Positions 1-9,359 of a DNA stretch of 64,000 nucleotides are shown one piece after another. Below the pieces are notes generated by a model. That model saw only the letters and a program-made list of their open reading frames with translations. It made no database searches and was not told the DNA's origin. The DNA comes from Pedococcus aerophilus (GTDB lineage: Bacteria; Actinomycetota; Actinomycetes; Actinomycetales; Dermatophilaceae). The position numbers were made by a program, and so were the translations under genes. Position 1 is the stretch's first letter; the number at the start of each line of letters is the position of its first letter. Where the stretch lies: NCBI RefSeq assembly GCF_039532215.1, contig NZ_BAAARN010000001.1:975029-1039028 (forward strand), given 5' to 3'.

Positions 1-1095
1 GACCCGCTCCTCGATGAGCTGCTCCTCGACGAGGCGCCCCTCGGGCTCGAAGCGGCCCTGCTCGAACCGCTTGCGGAACTCCAGCGAGACGTGGTCGACG
101 CCGCTGCGGTTCTTCTCGATCGACATGACGACCCACTGGCGGAAGCGTTCGGCGTTCTCCAAGTGGTAGACGAGGTGGTGCTTGGCCACGACGTCGTACT
201 TGTCGTTGAGGATGAGGATGACGTCGGACTCGTAGGCGAGCGCCGAGGAGCCGCGCAGGTCGTTGACGCGCATGCGCTTGCCGGCGACGAGGCTGCCCTT
301 CTCCGCGGCCACGATCGCGAGCACCGGCACCTGGAACTCCAGCGCCAGGTCCTTGAGCCGCTCGACGACGACGGCGACGCGCTCCTCCTCGCTCCCGGAG
401 AAGTTCGCGACCGGCACCTTCTGGAGGTAGTCCACGAGGACCAGCGGCGGCTGGCTCTCCCGGCTGACGACCTGCTCGATGGCCGTGCGGATCTCGTCCA
501 GCGTCGTGTGCAGGCCGCTCGAGGTGTGCACGTGCAGCCGTTCGCCATACCCCTCGAGCGCGACGACGGCCTCGGCGCCGCCGCGGGCGTTGGCGAAGCG
601 CTCGTGCATGGAGTGGGCGTTGCTGTGCCGGGCCTCGAACCGCTGTCGGATCTTGGTGAGGCTGATGCCGTCGGACCCGGCGATCGCACCCGCCTCGATC
701 GCCAGCAGGCGTTCGAGGACGCTGTGCGCGTCGTGCTCGTAGGAGAAGAAGACCGCCGACCGGTTGGCGGCGACCGCGTTGCGCAGCATCTGCAGCGCCA
801 TCGCGGTCTTGCCCAGGCCCTGCGGGCCACCGAGGAGGATCAGCTCACCGGAGCGGAAGCCGCCGGTGAGGGCGACGTCCAGGGTGTCGAAACCGGTCGG
901 CCAGACCCGGGCTCCGGCGGCTCGGCCGGTGCGCATCTTCTCGTCGGTCTCGGCGAGGACCTCGGTGAGCGACCGAAGCCGCGGTGCCGCCCGCCCCGGA
1001 AGCACGCTCGGCCCTTGTGCAGGGGCTGGCGCAGGTTCACGAGCAGCTTCGGGGGCAGGCTCGGCCGAGGCCTCGGAGGACTCGACGGTGGTCAT
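1..1095 (-). CDS. DnaB-like RecA-fold helicase/ATPase, 3' end outside window
   Basis: The gene runs off the left edge, and 365 codons are visible. After about 45 Pro/Ala-rich residues there is a DnaB C-terminal type core: Walker A GGPQGLGKT, a Walker B strand LVLVDYLQK, and a basic EKNRSG stretch near the visible end. The DnaB N-terminal primase-interacting domain is missing, so this is a non-replicative paralogue and not the replicative helicase. Start is the ATG at 1095, which places the ORF after the preceding repeat. Its cellular role is not known to me. It may be a RadA/DnaB-like ATPase acting on DNA. Confidence 0.85.
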   Translation of the reverse strand, partial: MTTVESSEASAEPAPEAAREPAPAPAQGPSVLPGRAAPRLRSLTEVLAETDEKMRTGRAAGARVWPTGFDTLDVALTGGFRSGELILLGGPQGLGKTAMALQMLRNAVAANRSAVFFSYEHDAHSVLERLLAIEAGAIAGSDGISLTKIRQRFEARHSNAHSMHERFANARGGAEAVVALEGYGERLHVHTSSGLHTTLDEIRTAIEQVVSRESQPPLVLVDYLQKVPVANFSGSEEERVAVVVERLKDLALEFQVPVLAIVAAEKGSLVAGKRMRVNDLRGSSALAYESDVILILNDKYDVVAKHHLVYHLENAERFRQWVVMSIEKNRSGVDHVSLEFRKRFEQGRFEPEGRLVEEQLIEERV

Positions 1096-1172
1096 GGGGC
1101 GATTGAACCCCCATTGCCCTCCGGACGGGAGCACTTCGGCCAAGTTCCTCGAGGGATCTCACGATCCTCCGA

Positions 1173-1199
1173 GGACCTACCGGACCTACCGGACCTACC
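1173..1199. repeat. three tandem copies of a 9-bp unit
   Basis: The unit GGACCTACC is repeated three times without a mismatch, followed by GGAC of a fourth copy. It sits between the gabD stop and the start of the DnaB-like gene, so it may affect the promoter of the latter or the end of the gabD transcript. No hairpin is evident. Confidence 0.8.
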
Positions 1200-1214
1200 G
1201 GACGTGTGGTGCGA

Positions 1215-2675
1215 TCAGGGCGCGATCCCCACATACGTCGTCTCGAGGTACTCCTCGATCCCCTCGAACCCGCCCTCGCGGCCGAATCCCGAGGCCTTGA
1301 CGCCGCCGAACGGAGCGGCCGGGTTCGAGATGATCCCCTGGTTGATGCCGATCATCCCGTACTCCAGCGCCTCGCTGACCCGGATCACCCGGCTCAGGTC
1401 GTTCGTGAAGACGTAGGACGCCAGGCCGTACTCCGTGCCGTTGGCCAGGTCGATGGCCTCCTGCTCGGTGCTGAACGACGCGATCGGCGCCACCGGGCCG
1501 AAGATCTCCTCGCGCATCATGCGGGCGTCCTTGGCGACACCGGTCAGCACGGTCGGCTCGTAGAAGTAGCCGCGGCCGGGCGCGGCCTTGCCTCCGGTGA
1601 CGACCGTGGCGCCCTGCTCGCGGGCGTGGTCCACGAGCTCGGCGACACCGTCACGGGCCTTGCCGTCGATGAGCGGTCCGACGTCGACGCCCTTCTTGGT
1701 GCCCTTGCCGAGGGTGAGCGCACCCATCCGCTTCGCGAGCCTGGCAGCGAACTCCTCGACGACGCTCTCGTGGACGTAGAACCGGTTGGCCGCGGTGCAG
1801 GCCTCGCCGATGTTGCGCATCTTGGCCAGCATCGCGCCGTCGACGGCCCGGTCGAGGTCGGCGTCCTCGAAGACGAGGAACGGGGCGTTGCCGCCGAGCT
1901 CCATCGAGACCCGCAGGAGCTGCTCGGCCGACTGCTCGACGAGGCGTCGCCCGACGTTGGTGGAGCCGGTGAAGGTGAGCTTGCGCAGGCGCTCGTCGCG
2001 GATGATGGGCTCCATGACCTCACCGGTGCGCGACGTGGTGACGACGTTGAGGACGCCGTCCGGCAGGCCGCACTCCCGCATCAGCTCGGCCAGTGCCAGC
2101 ATGGTCAGCGGGGTCTGGCTCGCGGGCTTGACGACCATCGTGCACCCGGCGGCGACGGCGGGCCCGATCTTGCGGGTGCCCATCGCCAGCGGGAAGTTCC
2201 ACGGCGTGATCATCAGCGTGGGGCCGACCGGCTTCTTCATGGTCAGCAACCGGGTCGCACCGTTGGGGGCGGTCGACCAGCGACCGCTGATGCGCACGGC
2301 CTCCTCGGAGAACCACCGGAAGAACTCGGCGCCGTAGGTCACCTCGCCGCGGGACTCGGCCAGGGTCTTGCCCATCTCGAGCGTCATCAGCGTGGCGAAC
2401 TCCTCGGCCCGCTCGGTGAGCTTCTCGAAGGCCGAGCGCAGGATCTCACCGCGGTCGCGGGGCGGCGTCTTCGCCCAGTCCCCTTGCGCCGCAACGGCTG
2501 CGTCGAGCGCAGCCCTGCCGTCCTCGACGGAGGCGTCGGCGACGTGGGCCAGCGTCGAGCCGTTGGACGGGTCCTCGACGGCGATGGTCAGGCCGTCGCT
2601 GCCGTCGCGCCACTTCCCGCCGATGAGCAGGCCCTTCGGGACGGACTCGATGAGCGACTTCTGGGTGATGGCCAT
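1215..2675 (-). CDS. gabD: NAD(P)-dependent succinate-semialdehyde dehydrogenase
   Basis: The 486-residue protein has the full aldehyde dehydrogenase fold. The NAD-binding segment is PWNFPLAMGTRKIGPA, the catalytic glutamate lies in MELGGNAP, and the nucleophile is Cys293 in GEACTAANR. It oxidises succinate semialdehyde to succinate, the last step of GABA catabolism. The start ATG overlaps the speB stop by one base (TGATG), with GGAGG just upstream, so the two are translationally coupled. A longer open frame continues upstream through speB but is rejected because it would cross a real gene. Neighbouring polyamine genes support the SSADH call over other ALDH types. Confidence 0.93.
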   Translation of the reverse strand: MAITQKSLIESVPKGLLIGGKWRDGSDGLTIAVEDPSNGSTLAHVADASVEDGRAALDAAVAAQGDWAKTPPRDRGEILRSAFEKLTERAEEFATLMTLEMGKTLAESRGEVTYGAEFFRWFSEEAVRISGRWSTAPNGATRLLTMKKPVGPTLMITPWNFPLAMGTRKIGPAVAAGCTMVVKPASQTPLTMLALAELMRECGLPDGVLNVVTTSRTGEVMEPIIRDERLRKLTFTGSTNVGRRLVEQSAEQLLRVSMELGGNAPFLVFEDADLDRAVDGAMLAKMRNIGEACTAANRFYVHESVVEEFAARLAKRMGALTLGKGTKKGVDVGPLIDGKARDGVAELVDHAREQGATVVTGGKAAPGRGYFYEPTVLTGVAKDARMMREEIFGPVAPIASFSTEQEAIDLANGTEYGLASYVFTNDLSRVIRVSEALEYGMIGINQGIISNPAAPFGGVKASGFGREGGFEGIEEYLETTYVGIAP

Positions 2676-3772
2676 CAGGACTGTTCCTCCGTGGGTGCGT
2701 GGTCGTGCGTCTCGTGCGTGTGGTGGTGCGAGGGGATGTGCCCCTCCGGTATGGCGCCGGCGCGGCCCGCCAGCAGGGGCTGCGCGGGGTCCCAGCGGGT
2801 CCCCTCCCGGGCGTCCTGGCGACGGCGGGCGATGGCCGAGAGCGCTTCGAGGACAACGCGGTTCGCCAGGGCCGCGGTGATGTCGGCATGGTCGTAGGGC
2901 GGACTGACCTCGACGACGTCGACGCCGACGACGGGCAGCTCCAGGCAGATCCGGCGCACCGAGTCGAGCAGCTCGCGGGCGGACAGCCCGCCGGGCTCGG
3001 GCGTGCCGGTGCCCGGCGCGTGACCCGGGTCGCAGACGTCGATGTCGACCGAGAGGAAGACGCCCTCGCACTCGTCGGTGGCGATGGCGAACGCGTCGGT
3101 GAGGCACTCCTGGAGGCCGCGGTGCACGATCTCGGTCATCTCGAACGAGCGCATCTGCTGGCCGGCCATCCAGTCCAGCGTCTCCGGCGGCGGCCAGTAG
3201 CCGCGCAGCCCGACCTGGAGGAACCGGTCGCCGCGCAGGGCGCCGGACTCGATGAGGCGGCGCATGGGCTGGCCGTGGCCCCACAGCGAGCCGAACTCGA
3301 TGTCGCCGGTGTCGGCGTGCGCGTCGAAGTGGATCATCGACACGCGGCCGTGGCCGAGCACGTTGGCGACTCCCTTGGCGTCCGGGAACGCGATCGAGTG
3401 GTCCCCACCGAGGACCACCGGTATGGCGCCCGCCCGGGTGACCTTCTCGACCGCTGCCTCGAGCTTGGGTAGCGACCGCTCGATGTCGCCGGAGTACATC
3501 TCGACGTCCCCGGCGTCGACGACCCGCAGGTCGACGAGGCCGTCGGTCCGCATCGCGAGGGAGGGCCGGGAACCGTCGTGCGGCAGGTAGTCCGTCATGC
3601 GGATCGCCTGCGGTCCGAAGCGGGTCCCCGGACGGTGGGAGGTCCCGCCGTCGAAGGGTGCACCGAGGATCACGACGTCCGCGTCGGCATACGTGCTCTC
3701 GTCGTCGAGGTCGCAGCGGTCCACGCCGAGGAAGGTGAAGTCGGGTCCGTACTGCTGCCCGTATCGCGTCAT
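2675..3772 (-). CDS. speB: ureohydrolase: agmatinase or guanidinobutyrase
   Basis: This 365-residue ureohydrolase shows the binuclear Mn motifs in order: GGDHS (122-126), FDAHAD (149-154) and SVDIDVCDP (241-249). It releases urea from a guanidino substrate. In this operon, agmatine to putrescine or 4-guanidinobutyrate to GABA are the likely reactions, and sequence alone does not choose between them. Coupling to gabD favours a GABA-linked role. About 25 extra C-terminal residues are histidine-rich (HIPSHHHTHETHDH), which is not part of the family core and may buffer or deliver metal. Start ATG at 3772. Confidence 0.88.
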   Translation of the reverse strand: MTRYGQQYGPDFTFLGVDRCDLDDESTYADADVVILGAPFDGGTSHRPGTRFGPQAIRMTDYLPHDGSRPSLAMRTDGLVDLRVVDAGDVEMYSGDIERSLPKLEAAVEKVTRAGAIPVVLGGDHSIAFPDAKGVANVLGHGRVSMIHFDAHADTGDIEFGSLWGHGQPMRRLIESGALRGDRFLQVGLRGYWPPPETLDWMAGQQMRSFEMTEIVHRGLQECLTDAFAIATDECEGVFLSVDIDVCDPGHAPGTGTPEPGGLSARELLDSVRRICLELPVVGVDVVEVSPPYDHADITAALANRVVLEALSAIARRRQDAREGTRWDPAQPLLAGRAGAIPEGHIPSHHHTHETHDHAPTEEQS

Positions 3773-3806
3773 GATCCGACCCTAGCCGCGTCAGCGGTCA
3801 TCGGTC

Positions 3807-5084
3807 TCAGCGGTCCTCCATGCCCCAGGGGGAACCGTAGCCCTCGGGCTTCGGGGCCTTCAGCAGGTCGAGGAACGGCACGGCGTCGAAGGCCTCCGGG
3901 CCGAGCACCCCGCTGCCGCTCCACGTGCCGTTGGCGATGAGCTCGAGGGCCACGACGGGGTTCACGGCGGTCTGCCACACGACGCACTGGGCGCCGTACT
4001 CCCTCATCGTGTCCTCGTTGTCGGACACGTGGTAGAGGTAGGTGCGCCGGGGCTGCCCGTCCTTGCCGGTGCCGGTGACCCACAGGCCCGCACAGGTCTT
4101 CCCCTTCATCTGCGGTCCGATGGTCGCAGGGTCGGGAAGAACCGCCGCGACGACGTCCCGCGGCGACACCTGCACGCCTTTCACGGTGACCATGTCGGTG
4201 CGGTCGAGGCCCAGGGTGCGCAACGTCTTGAGGATGCTGATGAGCTCCTCGCCGAGGCCGTACTTGAAGGTGACCCGGTCTGCCTCGACCCAGCGCGGCA
4301 TGAGGAGCACCTCCTCGTGCTCGACGTGCACGCACTCCACCGGGCCGATGCCCTCGGGGAAGTCGAACACCTCGGGCTCGGCGAACGCCGGGAGCGTGGA
4401 GAACCCCGCCTCGACGTCACCGCCGGCGGCCTCGGCCCGTGCCCGGTCCCACACCACGGGCGGGTTGAGGCACTCCTCGATGATCGTCCACATCGAGAAC
4501 CCGGGCGCGAAGGTCTCGTTCCCGTCGGCGTCGTGGACGGCCAGGTTGGCGCCGTCGCGGGTGCCGAGCTCCTCGATGTGCGAGAACAGGTGGTCGGACG
4601 CGTAGCGCGCGAACACGTCGGACAGGCCGGGCTCGACGCCCATGCCCAGCAGCGCGAGCTGCCCCGACGCCTCCCACTCCCCCGCCATCGCGAACTGCTC
4701 GTCGCCGAGCTTGACGTGCGCCTTGGCATAGGGCTCCTCGGGGTGGCGCTGCGACAGGCTCATGGCCATGTCGAGGTAGCTCGCCCCGGCGGCCAGTGCA
4801 CCGCGGAAGATCGGCATCACGAAGCGGGGGTCGACCGCGTTGAAGACGTGGGTGACGGCGTACTGCGCCGCCACCGCTGCGACCGCCGCACCGTCGGAGG
4901 CGTCGACCACCGCAGCCACGAGGCGGGTCTCCCCCTCCCGTCGTGCCGAGGCGTTGGCGACCGTCGCCTCGGCCCTCGCCAGGTCGTAGTCGGCGACGAC
5001 GAGCAGCTCGAAGAAGTCGCGCTCGACGGCGATGCGCGCGGCGGCGTCACCGACGCCACCGGCGCCGATCATGAGGATCCGCAT
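3807..5084 (-). CDS. saccharopine dehydrogenase-like NAD(P)-dependent reductase
   Basis: The 425-residue protein begins with a Rossmann motif (GAGGVG, residues 7-12) and matches the saccharopine dehydrogenase / carboxynorspermidine synthase superfamily in length and layout. It lies between the ureohydrolase and the spermidine/putrescine importer, in the same direction, 34 bp before speB. This suggests it makes or breaks a secondary amine of a polyamine, such as a carboxy-polyamine or saccharopine-like adduct, but no substrate is proven. Lysine breakdown is an alternative. No LysR or lysine genes are nearby. Confidence 0.75.
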   Translation of the reverse strand: MRILMIGAGGVGDAAARIAVERDFFELLVVADYDLARAEATVANASARREGETRLVAAVVDASDGAAVAAVAAQYAVTHVFNAVDPRFVMPIFRGALAAGASYLDMAMSLSQRHPEEPYAKAHVKLGDEQFAMAGEWEASGQLALLGMGVEPGLSDVFARYASDHLFSHIEELGTRDGANLAVHDADGNETFAPGFSMWTIIEECLNPPVVWDRARAEAAGGDVEAGFSTLPAFAEPEVFDFPEGIGPVECVHVEHEEVLLMPRWVEADRVTFKYGLGEELISILKTLRTLGLDRTDMVTVKGVQVSPRDVVAAVLPDPATIGPQMKGKTCAGLWVTGTGKDGQPRRTYLYHVSDNEDTMREYGAQCVVWQTAVNPVVALELIANGTWSGSGVLGPEAFDAVPFLDLLKAPKPEGYGSPWGMEDR

Positions 5085-5105
5085 GGGTGTTCCTTGTCTG
5101 GTGGG

Positions 5106-5993
5106 TCAGCGCTTGCGCGCGTTGCCGATGAGCTGGCCGGCCACGACGAGCAGCACCGCGATGACGAACATCGAGAAGCCGATCACGTTGGCCTGGGCGG
5201 GGATCCCGCGCAGGTACGAGACGTAGACGAACTTGGGGAACGTCGTCTCGTCACCGGACACGAAGTTGGTGATGATGAAGTCGTCGAAGGACAACGAGAA
5301 CGCCAGCAGCGCGGCTCCGACGATGCCCGGGAGCACCAGCGGGAAGGTGACCCGCCAGAACGTCCCACCCGGCCCCGCATACAGGTCCTGGGCCGCCTCC
5401 TCGAGGCGCGGGTCCAGGCTCTGCAGCCGGGCCTTGACCGTGACGACGACGAAGCTGATGCAGAACATCACGTGGGCGATGACGATCGTCCAGAACCCCA
5501 GCCGCAGGCCGAAGCGGGAGAAGCCCTGCACGAAGATCGTCAGCAGGCTGGCTCCCAGCACGATCTCGGGCGTCGCCATCGGGACGAAGACGAGCACGTT
5601 GCTCGTCGCCCGCCCGCGGAAGCGGTGCCGCACCAGCGCGAAGGCGAGCATCGTGCCCAGCACCGTGGCCACGACCGTCGCGATCGCCCCGACCTGGATC
5701 GAGGTCACCAGCGCCTCGCACACGCCGGGGGCGCCGCAGGGGTCCTTCCAGTGCTTCAGCGTGGGACCGGCCGCGGAGTTCCAGACGATGTTGGACTTGC
5801 GGTAGTCGTTGAAGGAGAAGACGAACGTGTAGGCCACCGGGACGAAGAGGTAGACGAGCACCGCGAGCGCGGCGATCATCGCGACGTGCGTGGTGAGCCA
5901 GGTCTTCACCCGGGCGCCGGTCGTCGGACCGGCGGCGTCCGACCGAGGGGGCGTGGACCCACCCGTGCGGGGGCGTGAGGCGGTGGCGGTCAC
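5106..5993 (-). CDS. potC: spermidine/putrescine ABC transporter permease PotC
   Basis: The 295-residue integral membrane protein has about six transmembrane segments. The cytoplasmic EAA loop reads EEAAQDLYAGPGGTFWRVTFP, the contact site for the ATPase. It has a disordered N-terminal 25 residues. GTG start at 5993 overlaps the potB stop by four bases (GTGA), so expression is coupled. It forms the channel with PotB for polyamine import energised by PotA and fed by PotD. Confidence 0.92.
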   Translation of the reverse strand: MTATASRPRTGGSTPPRSDAAGPTTGARVKTWLTTHVAMIAALAVLVYLFVPVAYTFVFSFNDYRKSNIVWNSAAGPTLKHWKDPCGAPGVCEALVTSIQVGAIATVVATVLGTMLAFALVRHRFRGRATSNVLVFVPMATPEIVLGASLLTIFVQGFSRFGLRLGFWTIVIAHVMFCISFVVVTVKARLQSLDPRLEEAAQDLYAGPGGTFWRVTFPLVLPGIVGAALLAFSLSFDDFIITNFVSGDETTFPKFVYVSYLRGIPAQANVIGFSMFVIAVLLVVAGQLIGNARKR

Positions 5994-6907
5994 AGGAGCT
6001 CCTCCGTGCCGAACTTGCGGATGTAGACGAACACCATCGCGAGGATGATCGCCATGAGGGTGAAGCTGAGCGCGGCAGCGGTCGGGAAGCCGCCGAGCAC
6101 CCGGAAGAACTGGCTCTCGATGACGTTGCCGACCATCTTGGTGCTGCGGTCCGAGCCGAGCAGCTCGGCGTTGACGTAGTCACCCGCCGCCGGGATGAAG
6201 GTGAGCAGCGTGCCGGCGATGACGCCCGGCAGGCTCATCGGGAGCGTGACCTTGCGGAAGGTGGTGAGGCCGTTGGCGTAGAGGTCGCCACCGGCCTCGA
6301 TGACCTTGGGGTCGGCCCGCTCGAGCGAGGCGTAGATCGGCAGCACCATGAACGGCAGGAAGTTGTAGGTCAGGCCCGCGACGACCGCGACCCACGTCTC
6401 GGTGATCCGGCCCCCGGGCAGCAGGTGCAGGAAGTTGAGGGTGTCCGCGACCGGCCCGTTGTCCGCGAGGATCTGGCGCCACGCGATGGTGCGCAGGATG
6501 AACGAGGTGAAGAACGGGGCGATGACGCAGATCATCATGACGCTGCGCCAGCGACCGGCCTTGAACGCCATCGCGTACGCCAGGGGGTAGGCCAGGACGA
6601 ACGCGAAGAAGGTGGCCAGGCCGGCATACAGCAGGGACCGCCCGAAGTGCGGTGCGAAGTCGGTGATCGCCGTGAGGTAGTTCCCGAAGTTGACGTCCCG
6701 GTAGTAGTAGCCGGGGTAGCCGGGGAACCCGCTCTGGAGCGAGACCGTGAAGAGCTGCACCAGCGGCAGCACGAAGAAGACGAGCAACCACAGGGCGCCG
6801 GGGACGAGCAGCAGGTATGCCGCCCACGACCGACCGCCGCGCTCCTGCGGCGGTCCGTGGTCCGGTGCCGCCGGTGTCCCCCCGCCCACGTGGGCGAGGG
6901 CGCTCAC
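5990..6907 (-). CDS. potB: spermidine/putrescine ABC transporter permease PotB
   Basis: This membrane permease is 305 residues from the GTG at 6907. That start overlaps the potA stop by four bases. A longer frame upstream would run into potA and is not used. A cytoplasmic, Pro-rich N-terminus is followed by about six transmembrane segments and an EAA-type loop (IEAGGDLYANGLTTFRKV). It pairs with PotC in the inner membrane. All pot genes here are packed as one transcription unit reading toward gabD. Confidence 0.92.
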   Translation of the reverse strand: MSALAHVGGGTPAAPDHGPPQERGGRSWAAYLLLVPGALWLLVFFVLPLVQLFTVSLQSGFPGYPGYYYRDVNFGNYLTAITDFAPHFGRSLLYAGLATFFAFVLAYPLAYAMAFKAGRWRSVMMICVIAPFFTSFILRTIAWRQILADNGPVADTLNFLHLLPGGRITETWVAVVAGLTYNFLPFMVLPIYASLERADPKVIEAGGDLYANGLTTFRKVTLPMSLPGVIAGTLLTFIPAAGDYVNAELLGSDRSTKMVGNVIESQFFRVLGGFPTAAALSFTLMAIILAMVFVYIRKFGTEELL

Positions 6908-8052
6908 GACGCGACCTTGGCTTCGGCCGCAGCTGCCTCGTCCACCTCGACCCCGAACGCGTGCCCGGAGTCCCACTCGAGCCACACGGTGTCGCCGGGG
7001 CGCAGGGTGTTGCGCTCGACGTCGAGGTTCTGCTCGTAGACGGCCCAGGTGCTGCCGCTGGGGACGGTCACGAGGTACTGCGTCGCGACCCCGGTGAAGG
7101 ACACGTCGACCAGCGTGGCCTTGACGTCGTTCCCGGCACCGGTGGGCTGGTCGGTGGTGATCCGCACCTTCTCGGGACGCACCCCGAACATGATCTTGCC
7201 GCTGTGGACGGCCGACCTGGCCTTCGGGATCCGCACGGACGTGCCGGCGACGTCGACGACGAGGTTGTCACCGTCGGTGCCGGTGACCTCGCCCACGCCG
7301 AGGTTGGACTGCCCGACGAAGTTGGCCACGAACGACGTGCGCGGCAGGTCGTAGAGCTCCTCGGGGTGACCCATCTGCTCGATCTGCCCGGCGTTCATCA
7401 CGGCGACGGTGTCGGCCATGGTCATGGCCTCCTCCTGGTCGTGCGTGACGTGGATGAAGGTCAGGCCGACCTCGGTCTGGATGCGCTTGAGCTCGACCTG
7501 CATCTGACGACGCAGCTTGAGGTCGAGGGCACCGAGCGGCTCGTCGAGCAGGAGGACCTCGGGACGGTTCACCAGGGCCCGGGCCAGTGCCACGCGCTGC
7601 TGCTGGCCACCGGAGAGCTGAGCCGGCTTGCGGGCCGCGAAGCCCGACATCTGCACGAGCTCGAGCGCGTCGTCGGCGGCCTTGGCCGCGTCGGCGTCGC
7701 CGCGGCGCTTGGGACCGAAGCCGACGTTGTCACGGATGGTGAGGTGCGGGAACAGCGCGTAGCTCTGGAACACCGTGTTGACGGGACGCTCGTAGGGCTT
7801 GGACCCGGTGAGGTCCGTGTCACCGATGAGGATGCGGCCACGGGTCGGCTGCTCGAGACCGGCCACCATGCGCAGGGTCGTCGTCTTGCCGCAGCCGGAC
7901 GGGCCGAGCAGGGCGAAGAACGAGCCGCGCGGGACGGTCAGGCTCAGGTCGTCGACGGCGGTGAAGCTGGCGAACTGCTTGGTCACCGACTCGAGGTTGA
8001 GGTCGCCTTTGGCCGTGCGGAAACCGGACCCGCCGGAGGAGAAGAGTGCCAT
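6904..8052 (-). CDS. potA: polyamine ABC transporter ATP-binding protein PotA
   Basis: The 382-residue ATPase carries Walker [11 protein letters not shown]-loop VFQSYALFP, signature LSGGQQQR, Walker [13 protein letters not shown] and H-loop VTHDQEE, followed by a TOBE-type regulatory domain from about residue 270. It hydrolyses ATP to drive PotBC. The start ATG shares one base with the potD stop (TGATG). An N-terminal 15 residues rich in Gly/Ser precede the ABC core. Confidence 0.93.
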   Translation of the reverse strand: MALFSSGGSGFRTAKGDLNLESVTKQFASFTAVDDLSLTVPRGSFFALLGPSGCGKTTTLRMVAGLEQPTRGRILIGDTDLTGSKPYERPVNTVFQSYALFPHLTIRDNVGFGPKRRGDADAAKAADDALELVQMSGFAARKPAQLSGGQQQRVALARALVNRPEVLLLDEPLGALDLKLRRQMQVELKRIQTEVGLTFIHVTHDQEEAMTMADTVAVMNAGQIEQMGHPEELYDLPRTSFVANFVGQSNLGVGEVTGTDGDNLVVDVAGTSVRIPKARSAVHSGKIMFGVRPEKVRITTDQPTGAGNDVKATLVDVSFTGVATQYLVTVPSGSTWAVYEQNLDVERNTLRPGDTVWLEWDSGHAFGVEVDEAAAAEAKVAS

Positions 8053-9299
8053 CAGTTACCGACCACCTTTGCCCAGATGCCGCTGTAGTCGGCGTCCTCC
8101 TGTGCGGAGAGCGCCCGGAAACCCTTGATGTTGTTGTCCTTGATGTAGGACTCGCTGGGGAAGATGAACGGGCTCTTGGCGAGCTCGGGGTCGATCTTCT
8201 CCATCTCGGCCTGGGCACCGGTGACCGGACAGACGTAGTTGACGTACGCGGCGACCTCGGCCGCGACCTCCGGTTGGTAGTAGTAGTCCATGAGCGCCAT
8301 GGCGCTCTTCCGGTGCGTCGAGGTGATCGGGATCATCATGTTGTCGCTCCAGAGGGTGCCGCCCGACTCGGGGATCACGAACTCCCAGTTGTCGTTCTCG
8401 GTCTCGGCCCGCAGGACGAACAGGTCGCCGCTCCAGACGATCCCGGCGATGGCGTTGCCGCTCTTGAGGTCCTCGAGGTAGCTGTTGCCCTTGACCCGTC
8501 GGATGTAGCCGTCGCTGATCCGCTTGTCGATCTCGGCGACCGCTGCCTCGAACTGCGCCTTGCCGAACCCGCCGGAGATGTCGACGCCCTGCTGGAGCAT
8601 GACCAGCCCCAGGGTGTCGCGGAACTCGCTCAGCACGACGATCTTGCCCTTGAGGTCGTCCTGCCACAGGTCGTCGAGGCTCTTGAGCTCGCGCCCCACC
8701 TTGGACTTGTCGTAGCCGATGCCGGCGAACCCGCTCTGCCAGGTCAGCGAGTGCTGGCGACCCGGGTCGAAGGAGACGTCCTTGAGCGAGTCGAGCAGGT
8801 TGGCCGCGTGCGGCATGCGGATCAGCTCGAGGGGCTGGGCGAGGCCGTCCCGGATCACGCGGTTGGCCATCCAGTCGGTGAAGACGAAGATGTCGCGGTC
8901 GATGTCCTGCTTGGCCCGCAGCTGCGGCGCGATCTTGTTGAAGTAGGAGTCGTTGTCGTCGACGTCCTCGCTGTACGTGACCTGGATCCCGGTCTTCTTG
9001 ATGAAGGCCTCGAGGGTGGGGTACTTCTTGGTGTCCTCGTCGTAGTCGAGGTACGCCGTCCAGTTGGCCCACTTCAGGGTCTTGTCGGTTGCGGAGACGT
9101 CCGTCGGCAGCTTGACCGCGACGGCGCCGCTGGCCGGCGGCGCGGGCGGTGCGCACGCCGAGAGCGCTGCCGCAGCACCTCCCATGAGCGAGGCGCCGAG
9201 GAGGCCTCGACGGGTCATCGACCGGTCACGACCGGCGGACATCGCGGCACGGACCAGGCCGCGGGTGACGGGGTCTGCGGGGGGTCGCAGTGGTTTCAT
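8052..9299 (-). CDS. potD: polyamine ABC transporter substrate-binding lipoprotein
   Basis: The 415-residue precursor has a long N-region, a twin arginine (TRRGLLG) and a lipobox ALSAC. This suggests Tat export and lipid anchoring to the outer face of the membrane. The mature part is a type 2 periplasmic binding fold (WANWTAYLDYDE near the mature N-terminus), typical of PotD/PotF. The start is uncertain: ATG 9299 is used, but GTG 9305 is equally possible because neither has a clear ribosome site. It captures putrescine or spermidine for PotABC. Confidence 0.9.
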   Translation of the reverse strand: MKPLRPPADPVTRGLVRAAMSAGRDRSMTRRGLLGASLMGGAAAALSACAPPAPPASGAVAVKLPTDVSATDKTLKWANWTAYLDYDEDTKKYPTLEAFIKKTGIQVTYSEDVDDNDSYFNKIAPQLRAKQDIDRDIFVFTDWMANRVIRDGLAQPLELIRMPHAANLLDSLKDVSFDPGRQHSLTWQSGFAGIGYDKSKVGRELKSLDDLWQDDLKGKIVVLSEFRDTLGLVMLQQGVDISGGFGKAQFEAAVAEIDKRISDGYIRRVKGNSYLEDLKSGNAIAGIVWSGDLFVLRAETENDNWEFVIPESGGTLWSDNMMIPITSTHRKSAMALMDYYYQPEVAAEVAAYVNYVCPVTGAQAEMEKIDPELAKSPFIFPSESYIKDNNIKGFRALSAQEDADYSGIWAKVVGN

Positions 9300-9359
9300 C
9301 GGCACTCACTAGGGTTCGGCCGGCCGACGCCCGAGGGCACCGGCCGGGTGGGACGGAGG

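Noticed and set aside
1173-1199. Possible CRISPR repeats
   Set aside because: Only nine-base units with no spacers.
2676-3284. Upstream extension of gabD by about 200 codons
   Set aside because: It would run through the ureohydrolase gene and adds no family sequence. ATG 2675 has a good ribosome site.
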